Positions 20,096 through 29,853 of a stretch of 64,000 nt of DNA are shown here, piece by piece. Position numbers and translations under genes: made by a program. This DNA comes from Xestospongia muta (lineage: Eukaryota; Porifera; Demospongiae; Haplosclerida; Petrosiidae), in NCBI GenBank assembly GCA_963693285.1, contig OY848931.1:315001-379000 (forward strand). The letters run 5' to 3'. The notes under the pieces were generated by a model. The model ran no database searches. It was given only the letters and a program-made list of their open reading frames with translations, and was not told where the DNA came from. Positions within the stretch are counted from its first letter, which is position 1. The number at the start of each line of letters is the position of its first letter.

Positions 20096-22051
20096 CTATC
20101 GTATAAGTTGCTTATTCTTAATATGCACTCGATAAACACGCCAAGATATGATAATTGAGATGACAAACCACGCCCCCAACCCAAATGCTACATAGAATGA
20201 AATTTCACGAGGCCAAGAAGTATACTTGTAGCTCAAGAAGTACTTGTTGCCATGGGAACCACAAGTGGTTTCTTCTAGTTCAACCAAAATACATACATCA
20301 TGACATGATGACCAACGAGGAAAGAATTGCGATCGTAACTTTAACTGCACCGAGACATCTTGAGTGTAGAGAGTGATATTTGTGTGTAATTCATTAGAAA
20401 TTGTTTGTGTTAAGGTATAAAATAGTTGAGAATATTGCCATCGCTGTAGGTCAGTACAATTAAAATATGTGTCTTGACATCGAAGGAAGTAATATGAAGA
20501 ATGTGTGATATCAAATACCAAAGGGGAATGGTTGGGTGATGGAGAGAGGGTACCACATTGTATCCCTCGGTCACTATGATGATAACTATCACAGCTTAAT
20601 TCACCAAATTCAGTTCTCACAGCATGATTAGCTTCATGTATAGAACCAAATAACCATATCGGATAAGGTAAGTGACTGACTTGCTTCCTGATAGTAACAC
20701 GAGAACCTTTCAATAGATAAACAAAATCTTTAGGAGGGTTTTCAAGAGTTACATTATCAGTCTTCAATTTATCACAAGTGGTAGCAAATACTGTTGCCTG
20801 ACAGTCGTCATTTTGACCATAAAGTTGTAACTCGATCGTTGGAGGTGCAAAAAATGGTAACGGGATAGCTATGATATTTCCTGAGAGAATGATTTCAATT
20901 CCATCAACATTATTAGGCAACAGTATTAATCCAGCACTCATTGCTACGATACTTAATATCAACGGCACCCAAGTTGCGATCAGAATGATAACCATATAGA
21001 CTTTTGGCTTGCAGAATGATCCTGTAAAGAGGACAGAATAATAACAAAATGTAAACAAGAGAGGCATTTACTAGTTTCAACAACATCGTCATCGTCATCA
21101 GAAGGAACACGTCGTTTGTGAGGCCTTCTTTTATCATTTCTCTTCTTTATCAAGTGAGTTTTTTCTACAAACAATAGAGTACCGTTGATACAACAGCTAC
21201 ATTTATCGAATTAATGAAAGTGATTAGTATAGTGTTTGTCACATCAACATACCTGATGAGTCATCATCATGAATCATTGCAGTTTCTACAGCCCCATTGA
21301 ATTTCTTAACCATTGCACTTTTAGAAAGACGACAATCTCTTTGCCAATCGTGATACATCCTCTGAGCCTTTAATCCACCTCCTCCTTCAGATGTCATGGC
21401 TTCATCAATTTGTCTCTCAGACAGACTAAGTTGTAGACCAAACACACGTGCTTGTCCATCCGTCATTCTCTCAACTTTACTCCAGACATGTTGACGACTA
21501 AAAACCTCTAAAATAAAATAATAATTACCGACAAGAGTACTTTGAAGATTTTACCTCCACTAAATTGACTAATAGGTCTTTTTCCACCTGTAAGATACTT
21601 AGCAACTCGACCAAGTTTAATAAATGAGAGAGCACTGTCCAGTTTATTATATGCTGTTTTCTTGTCCATTCTCTCATGTTGGTCTTTCCATTTAAGGCAA
21701 ACATTCATCGCTTGCACAGCAGGCTCATTAGGATTGGCATTGGATATTTGTGTGACTGTGTGTTCTGGTACCTCGAGAAAAATCCCCAACTTCTTTACTT
21801 GAGCATTATTGATTCCACTTTTACTGAACAGATTCAATAGGAAGCGTGGCGTTAAGTCTTCCAAAGTGTCTTCATCCTCAGTCACATAAGCCTGCTGCTC
21901 AACGTTTTCACTTTCTTGGTAAACTGCAGAACCAACACCAGAATCAACTATATATAAACAAATAAACAGAGTATCCTTATGTTCAATGAAGATAATTCTT
22001 ACCTCCTCTTCTACTGGTAGGAACAACACTGGTATCAAGAGGGGCAGCCAT
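20096..22051 (-). CDS. Two-pass membrane protein with tandem death domains (cluster gene A2)
   Basis: Five exons join in phase. Exon 1 (MAAPLDTSVVPTSRR) ends near 22007. Exon 2 (about 21953-21555) carries death domain 1 (LTPRFLLNLFSKSG, VKKLGIFLEVPEHTV, QAMNVCLKWKDQ). Exon 3 (about 21515-21253) carries death domain 2 (ARVFGLQLSLSERQIDEAM, KAQRMYHDWQRD). A basic linker exon (THLIKKRNDKRRPHKRR) spans about 21164-21071. The last exon (about 21022-20096) has a membrane helix (MVIILIATWVPLILSIVAM), an ectodomain of about 230 residues with several N-x-S/T sites and paired cysteines (SSYYFLRCQDTYFNCT, ETTCGSHGNKYFLSYKY), a second membrane helix and a short basic tail. There is no signal peptide, so the death domains should be cytosolic and the cysteine-rich part outside. 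No named family is recognised. By architecture it could be a receptor coupling to death-fold adaptors. Its first four exons belong to the duplicated segment; its last exon does not. Confidence 0.75.
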
Positions 22052-22134
22052 TATAAATAACGCTATTGCTAACTTACCAGTGGTAATATTATTTACAGTG
22101 AGGTGAGGTTGTTATGATTGTTAACAAAATATAA

Positions 22135-24343
22135 TTAATAAATTAAATTAAACCTTTTAAATTTACAAACACAACATGTAATACTTAGTGTAATTATTAA
22201 CCACACTCCTAGACCAGAAACTACATACACTACAATCTCACGCAACAAAGAAAAATACTTAAAAGATAAGAAAAACATGTCTCCACTGGAACCACAAGTG
22301 GTTGCATCTAACTTGGCAAGGACACACATATTATTGGTAGATGATGGCGAGGGAAAATATTGACGTCGTAATCTAAGATGAGATGATGTATCTTGTGCTT
22401 TTACCACAGTCTTAGATAGAGCCATGTCAATGGTAAGAGAAAAGTTATAAGTAACTTCACGAAAGTGCCAGTGTGTAACTTGAGTGCAATTAAAGGAAGG
22501 CCCTTCTTCACATCGAAGGAAATAATAAGAGGAACTAGTTATGTTGAATATCACAGGATTAGAATCATCAGGATTTACAATATGGCATTGTGCACCTTTC
22601 ATAGGTCTTCTACAGTTATAGCCATGGTCAAATTCAAACTGGTTCTCGACAGCATGTTTAGCTAATTCCAACTTGTCAAATAACCAAATACGATATGGTC
22701 GTGATCTCTCTGGAATATCCTGTGAGTCTATAATTACACTGGAACCATGTACCAGGTACTCATAGTTTAATGCTTGATCATTAACTACTGTACTGTCAGT
22801 TATGATATTATGGCAGTTCACTGATATAACTGTTCCCTCACAGTAATCCTCTGGACCCCAAAGAAGGAGTTCTAAAAATGGAGGAGGACGAGAAGAAAGT
22901 GGTAGTGCGATAGTGTCCCCTTGACGAATGATTGTGGTTTCTTGTGTGTATTGCAATGCAAAGACTGCTAGTATTACTGCAGCAATTATAAGCAGAACTA
23001 GTATAGTCCATGATGATATACATGATATACACAGACAACTGAACTTGGTTTTCAGGGGGTTTCCTAGGGATAGCAGTGCAATGAATATCATCATATTAAT
23101 AATACATAGTACTACATACTGATAGATTTGGCAATCACATCAGGTCCACCTGCATTATTGTCAACAGTAGTAGCATGAGTAGTCCCATACCTCTTTCGTT
23201 GTTCTAACAAGTATGTACTTTCATTATCTACAACAGAGATAGATACACCTCAGACAATGTTATCAAAACAATGAACTCACTATTAGTTGGAGGACCACCC
23301 ACAGTTGGTTCAGTTGGATCAATAATTGGTATATGTTCAATCACAGTGGCAATTACAGGTGGTGGTGATACAGGGCCTTCCCTAACCTGTAAACTGTCTT
23401 CAGGAAGTCCTACTTTAGTCAATGCTTTGTTAAGTTCGTCCAACATAACACTGTCCGTTAATTCACTCTCTCTCTTCCATTCTACAAACATGCTGTGAGC
23501 TTTGATACCACCATCATCATCAGCTTCTTTTTGCATAATGTTATCAACAACATTGGCTGACAGACCTAGAGCTAGTCCAAATCTACGTGCTTGTTGATCA
23601 TCAAAATCTTGGACTTTTAAATACACAGCATGCTCTGACAGCTCTAAAAAAACAAAAGAAACAGAGTCATAGTTTATCTTATTCAAAGATCAATATCATT
23701 AGCTACATAAATGTATAGTACATTACTAATAAGCAGTATCGTATTACATTTTAGTATCAAATCATTTTGCTACATGTAACCTATATAGCATTAGCCATAA
23801 AATTTGTAATGAATAACTAAAGTATACATAGTTTAGTTACTCAATACAAATTTATAACCACCTATTCTAGTTGGGAGTCGTCTCCTAGATGTTAAGTTTC
23901 TTGCAGCACGACCACATTTCATGTTTTTAAGTACTTGTGTAAGCTCAGCATGTCCTTCACGTTCATTCCAGTTTCGCTTGCTGTTCTTCCATTGGCGGAA
24001 AACTTCCAAAGCTTGCATAGGAGGATTTTGAGGACATTGTTCCTGAATTTGAGCAATTTGAGCTCTTGAAAGTTTTAGCAATATTCCCAAATGTTTGACA
24101 TCAGTTAAAGCAAAATCTTTAAAAAAATATAAAAGATTAGGATCAGTCAATTCTTGTGGAGGCTCTGCGTTATCCTCATCTACAGAGCCTGCATTTGATC
24201 TGGGATAACCTGAATCTCTTCCTTTTGCTACAAAAATATCAATCTGTTATTGAAGCAATTCATTGAGATTTCTAGGACTAACTTTTTTGTCCATCTCTAT
24301 CTGCTTCTGGCTGTGATTCTAGATCGCTGTAGCAAGTCGCCAT
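22135..24343 (-). CDS. Two-pass membrane protein with tandem death domains (cluster gene A1)
   Basis: Exon 1 (start 24343) gives MATCYSDLESQPEADRDGQK. Exon 2 (about 24228-23838) holds death domain 1: FALTDVKHLGILLKLSRAQI, QALEVFRQWKNSKRNW, AELTQVLKNM. Exon 3 (about 23644-23282) holds death domain 2: QARRFGLALGLSANVV, KAHSMFVEWKRESEL. It is followed by a proline-rich linker and a small exon (about 23230-23133). The last exon (about 23067-22135) encodes a membrane helix (TILVLLIIAAVILAVFAL), a glycosylatable ectodomain with cysteines shared with gene A2 (SSYYFLRCEEGPSFNC, ATTCGSSGDMFFLSFKYF), a second membrane helix and a short tail. The order of parts equals that of gene A2, so the two are paralogues. 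No named family is recognised. The start codon is 77 bp from the FUZ start on the other strand. Ligand and signalling partners are unknown. Confidence 0.75.
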
Positions 24344-24420
24344 AACTTCCAGTTGCAGCGAGGAAGTGCAGCCGGCAACGAATAAGCTTAGCTAAATTAA
24401 TTTTTGTAGGCGTGGCTATC
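24344..24420. promoter_or_regulatory. 77-bp intergenic region between gene A1 (-) and FUZ copy A (+)
   Basis: Only 77 bp separate the two start codons, so transcription start sites and promoter elements for both genes must be packed here or overlap the first exons. The same 77 bp arrangement is conserved in the downstream copy (32057-32133). A taggcgtggct word lies just before the FUZ start. Confidence 0.5.
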
Positions 24421-25674
24421 ATGTCCTATTTAGCTGTTATCACTTCATCAACTGGTGTACCATTGTTTATCAGAAGTACAGGAGATGTCCCACAGGTGAT
24501 AGAACTCTTGTGTCATTGACTTATCTCTCTCTCTCTTTAGTTATCTTTTCCAGTAGTAGGTTCCCTTAATGGCGTGCACTGGTTCACAGACAATGCTAAA
24601 TCATCCTTACTTGCTAGTAGAAGTGGCGACGTCAAGATTGTATGGGAGAAGTATCATGACTGGTATTGCTATATTCATATGTCACAATCTTTACTCTCTC
24701 TCACTTTAGTCTAACACTTATCCTTGTCTCATCCAATGATAGCACATCTGATGTCCACTTAAAGTATTTACTTACTCTCATTTTTAATGCTATGGTAACT
24801 ATTAGTGACATGTATTAAAGTTTATATAGCTCTAAATTAGATGTTTAATATGTACTCAATATTAGAGGGGCATACTCTCTTGATTAGAGGAATAATTATA
24901 TTTATGATTACCACAAATATGCTAGTTATCTTGTTATTGTCCTGCATCATATAGGTTTTATTGGTCGGTCTTCAGGATTTGTTAAAAGATGATGTAGAGA
25001 ATTTAAAACGAGAGTTAAGAGTAAGATATATGACATCATAATGATGTCATTACTTTTTTCAAACAATTATTAGTGTTGTTATCCATTGATTGACCTGTTG
25101 CTAAGCAACCAAGAATCTATGTCACCACTTACACAATCAGTTGAAGTAATAGTGAACTATTAACAAAAGTCAGTGATGGTAGGTGTGGTTAACAGTGACA
25201 GGTAACTGATTATTTTCTCTTAGGATGGTCTTTTAACATTAACTGAGACAATAGAAAGTGGATATGGTTGTGTTGTGATACATAATCAGATGTTGCATGC
25301 TACCGATAGCTGGTGGGTGTGGCTACAGTATATTTTAATTTGTATTTTGTCATTATAGGTGGCAGTTAGATCCTGTGGAACAAATACTTCTTTCTCTACT
25401 TCCCACGTCTCTCTCTCCATCACAGTGTGCTGACCTACCAGTTTATTTACCCAAAGCTAGTAACACTGTAGCTCATCGTCTCCTAATCTTTCATCTTTAT
25501 AATGGTGTCTATATCATTGTACTCTGTGATGCTGAGCCTTCACTAGCCGTAGCTCAAGAACTGGTTTTAAAAACCTGTTTACCTTTATGTGATAAGGTCA
25601 TTGGATTACCTCTGGTGGTACCACGATGTCTTCCATTAAGTATTAGCTTTGATCCCAATACAAATCACTTTTAA
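24421..25674 (+). pseudogene. FUZ: FUZ (fuzzy), 3'-truncated copy
   Basis: The exons match the intact FUZ copy at 32134-33862 almost base for base: SYLAVITSSTGVPLFIRSTG, LSFPVVGSLNGVHWFTDN, MVLLVGLQDLLKDD and PVYLPKASNTVAHRLLIFHL. The match stops in the codon after FDPN, at the right edge of the duplicated segment. Translation then runs into foreign sequence (TNHF and a stop at 25672-25674), so about 130 C-terminal residues, including the last longin-like domain, are missing. The first introns and splice sites are intact, so a transcript is possible. The product would be a truncated protein, and I treat it as a duplication-broken copy. A genuine short isoform is possible but less likely. Confidence 0.8.
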
Positions 25675-25786
25675 TACATCCAAATGTGTGTGTACTTTAT
25701 AAATATAGTACATGTACTTTAAGACAAGTAAAGTATTAATACAAATATACTTAAGTAGCAATGTATAAATCAAATTAAAATAGCAA

Positions 25787-28700
25787 TTATAACTTAGCAA
25801 TGATACTGTTGGCGATGTCTTTTTGTTGTTGGCCATCTTGTTTTAAAAGTACGTCACAAATTTTAGAAAGATATTGTTTGGGATTCCTCTGAGCTTGTAA
25901 TTGACTATATAGTTCATGGACTACTTTTCTAGCTTTAGAGTAATTACTCTCACTTCCTACAGTTGTAATGTCTACTATAGCTTGTTCTATTATGTCCTCA
26001 GCAAACAGCCTGTCAGTTATCCGTTCAAGGTCGGAGGCAATAGATGTAATCAGGTCAGCACTATGAGATCGAAATATCTCTGATGTTTTGGGTTCTTTTT
26101 CAAGTGCTGTGCATGGAATAAACACACAAATGACAGATCATTAATTAGTAGATAAAAGGTGTGTATTTTAAATTATACACGTATGACATCTTAACAAACC
26201 TGATGTTGACTGTGAAATTCTATCTGATATTTGTATATGAGTTGCAGATAACCCTGCATGAAAAGAGGTGTTATGATAAACAAATCCCACCCTGCTTACT
26301 TATATATACAAAAACTGAGAATAAAATAAATACTATTCCAGAAAATTTGACTTACTGTGAGTATATGTTCTATAAAGGACAACTTTAGGTTGACTATCAT
26401 CAGCAGTAGTGACTTCAATCCCTTCAATAGTTAAAGGATATTGCAACTGTTCTTTAAAGTTACTAGAATCAGGATCAGCCACTATTAGTACAGGAACATA
26501 AGGGGGATTGGCACTCTTAGAAGCATGAAAGTCATCCACATCTCTCCTGTTTATCTAAATAAAGGCATAATTCTTCATAATGCCCTGACTCTTTTGTCAT
26601 CACTTTCTATAGTAGATACTTTGGATAGCTACATACATTATTTGTTAATCAAAACAAATTTTTATTCAACATTACTGGTTAACTTACCAATGGGGGTATA
26701 TGGAGAGGTTGTAATTTCCAACCTTTGACCATGACATTGTCCCCAGGGAACCCTGTGAGTTTTAGCGTAGTTTCTTTATTACCTGCTCTTTCTGCTAACT
26801 CATCCTGTTCACTTGAAGACTTGGTGGCAAAACGAAATCTAAAGTTTGAATGTTTTATTCCAAAGTCATCATGATCATTAGATGTCAATTCATGAACACA
26901 CTAAAGGGTATATCATAGTTATCATGATGGTATATATAAATGGGTCAGACTTTCAATACCTTGGAGTACGTAGAATCTTGAGTAATGACAAAATTCATAG
27001 TCCATGTTGTAGTATCAATACTTTTATAGAAGACATAAGCTTGATAATAACAGTTAGGAGGCTTGATATCACCTGATTATGTTAACATATAATATTTAAA
27101 AATAATCTATTTATTTCTCACCATGACCTCCTTCAAGATGATGTCCAATAGCTGCTGCAGCTAAACCTATAACACCACCAGCAACTACCCCTCCTACACC
27201 TCCTAAAGCAACACCACCAATTGCAGCAGCTGCACCACTAATAACAAGTACTATAGCTAGTAAAGAGAACTGCTTGACAGATATAGTACCATATTGAGAC
27301 TCAGATGAGAATGATCCTCCTGATAAGTATTTGAACTTAAAGGGTGGACCTGACTTGGCAGAAACGAAACTTAAATATTGTGTCTGTCTCTCATCAGTTA
27401 TATGAGCACAATGCATTAACTCAACAGTAACTGGTTTGTTGAGCAAAGAGGAACTGGATATTGATATATAGCACACACCGCTGATAAGTGTGCTACCTTT
27501 TGGGAACTCAAATTTGCCTAATCCCCACAAACCTTGAGTGGCTACTTCATACACAGACTCTATTGGTATGATGACTTCTCCGGGGATGACAAGCCTTAAC
27601 CCACATTGTTCCAATATTAACTCATGTTCAGTATGAGCATTGTAGAGACAGAGCTTCTTTCCTACTGTAACCATTCCTTCAAATGAGTCTATACAACATT
27701 AACAGTACATTAGTAAAGTACTACATATGATAGGTATAGGTTACCAGATATGTTAGTGTAATTCCAATAGTCACATTGGATAGACTTATCACTGAAGGTA
27801 GTAGAGACACCTTGTTGGGCAAGGAAACCTAAAAATGAGATCATAAGATATATTTATATTTGAATTATGAAGAAACAATTACTGTAACTGAAAAACATGT
27901 TTCAAAATGTTGTCCTCTATTTATCCATTTTTGTCCATTTATCCATCCTCCCACTCTTACAGTACAGCCACTCTTCTAATGACCAATTTGTCCATTTATA
28001 CATCCAGCAATCCATAATCCATTTATCCACCTATCATTTAAAAAAACCTTGTTGAGACTCAAAATCCGAAAGTCTTTTCTGAAGACTCTTTATTGTTTGT
28101 TGAGCAACTATGAAATTCTGAGCAGTTTGGTCAGTAAATTGTGTCTGGTTTATTTCCTTGTCTTGTAGATCATGTAAGTCTGACAACAACAGATTCATTA
28201 TTATATTGAAGTCATAATATATAGAATGTTAAATATGTACTATGTTCACTATAGAACTTACCAGGAATGACATGTTTCATGTCAAGATGAAGTAGAGCCT
28301 CTTCAAGTTGTATCAATGTACCTCCTTTTAGAGACCATTCCTCTAACAAGTACTTCATCTGTTCAGTAGAATCTCCTTTACTTCTGATATCAGTCAGTAC
28401 AGACTGATCTATATTAAGTTGTAGACCAAGTTGTTCCCAATACTCTTGTACTGGTTGTAGAATAACAGCCAGTTTGGGAAGATAACTGACAACATCTGAT
28501 GTGAATAAAGTAACGACTGTTAATTACAATAATAATTAATACTTGTAGTCTTTTGATAACTCATGAGCTGTTGATTGGATTGTTCCAGTTGTTTCTGTAA
28601 TGTTGTTATGGTCTCATCCTTCTTGTGAAGTTTACGAGTGAGTTGAGCTATATAACTCTCTTTTTCATGTAATACATCATGTACTTGTTGTTTATAATGA

Positions 28701-29751
28701 TATCCACAAGTACTTGAAACTATAGTAGGTAACAATGATTATAATATCATTTATATATAAACAAGAGAGGCATTTACTAGTTTCAACAACATCATCATCA
28801 TCAGAAGGAACACGTCGTTTGTGAGGCCTTCTTTTATCATTTCTCTTCTTTATCAAGTGAGTTTTTTCTACAAACAATAGAGTACCGTTGATACAACAGC
28901 TACATTTATCGAATTAATGAAAGTGATTAGTATAGTGTTTGTCACATCAACATACCTGATGAGTCATCTTCATGAATCATTGCAGTTTCTACAGCTCCAT
29001 TGAATTTCTTAACCATTGCACTTTTAGAAAGACGACAATCTCTTTGCCAATCGTGATACATCCTCTGAGCCTTTAATCCACCTCCTCCTTCAGATGTCAT
29101 GGCTTCATCAATTTGTCTCTCAGACAGACTAAGTTGTAGACCAAACACACGTGCTTGTCCATCCGTCATTCTCTCAACTTTACTCCAGACATGTTGACGA
29201 CTAAAAACCTCTAAAATAAAATAATAATTACTGACAAGAGTACTTTGAAGATTTTACCTCCACTAAATTGACTAATAGGTCTTTTTCCACCTGTAAGATA
29301 CTTAGCAACTCGACCAAGTTTAATAAATGAGAGAGCACTGTCCAGTTTATTATATGCTGTTTTCTTGTCCATTCTCTCATGTTGGTCTTTCCATTTGAGG
29401 CAAACATTCATAGCTTGCACAGCAGGCTCATTAGGATTGGCATTGGATATTTGTGTGACTGTGTGTTCTGGGACTTCGAGAAAAATCCCCAACTTCTTTA
29501 CTTGAGCATTATTGATTCCACTTTTACTGAACAGATATAGTAGGAAGCGTGGCGTTAAGTCTTCCAAAGTGTCTTCATCCTCAGTCACATAAGCCTGCTC
29601 AACATTTTCACTTTCTTGGTAAACTGCAGAACCAACACCAGAATCAACTATATATAAAGAAATGAACAGAGTATTCTTATGTTCAATGAAGATAATTCTT
29701 ACCTCCTCTTCTACTGGTAGGAACAACACTGGTATCAAGAGGGGCAGCCAT
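25787..29751 (-). CDS. Chimeric death-fold protein: two death domains, coiled coil, third death domain, ZU5, glycine-rich segment, CARD-like end (gene B2)
   Basis: The first four exons (start 29751; about 29659-29258, 29218-28957, 28868-28779) are near-copies of gene A2: two death domains and the basic linker ending DDDVVET. Instead of the membrane exon, the next splice enters, in the same phase, ISSTCGYHYKQQV (about 28719-28550) with a coiled coil. Then come a third death-fold exon (about 28498-28262; YLPKLAVILQPVQEYWEQLG, MKYLLEEWSLKGG), a second coiled coil (about 28178-28046), and a ZU5 domain (about 27690-27115; CGLRLVIPGEVIIP, VKQFSLLAIV) running into a glycine/alanine-rich hydrophobic stretch (GGVALGGVGGVVAGG). 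Beta-rich exons follow (about 27071-26948, 26900-26688, 26560-26357). A CARD-like helical domain ends the protein (about 26110-25787; DLERITDRLFAEDIIEQA). It is about 940 residues if read as one gene. All joints I checked keep frame. The 3' module could also be transcribed on its own. The death-fold and ZU5 calls are by pattern. Confidence 0.6.
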
Positions 29752-29853
29752 TACAAATAACGCTATTGCTAACTTACCAGTGGTAATATTGTTATCATTT
29801 ACAATGAGGTGAGGTTGTTATGATTGTTAACAAAATATAATTAATAAATTAAA

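Larger units (their letters stand above)
21052..25659. repeat. Upstream copy of a 4.6 kb segmental duplication
   Basis: This block aligns end to end with 28758-33372 at an offset of 7706-7713 bp, in the same orientation. The copies differ only by scattered substitutions and a few small indels; introns are as similar as exons. The left break falls about 20 bp inside an intron of gene A2. The right break falls inside a FUZ exon, after the word tttgatcccaat. Confidence 0.95.

Noticed and set aside
20096..21067. Gene A2 last exon taken as an independent membrane-protein gene
   Set aside because: It begins at an acceptor in phase with the death-domain exons, matches the equivalent exon of A1, and has no good start codon of its own.
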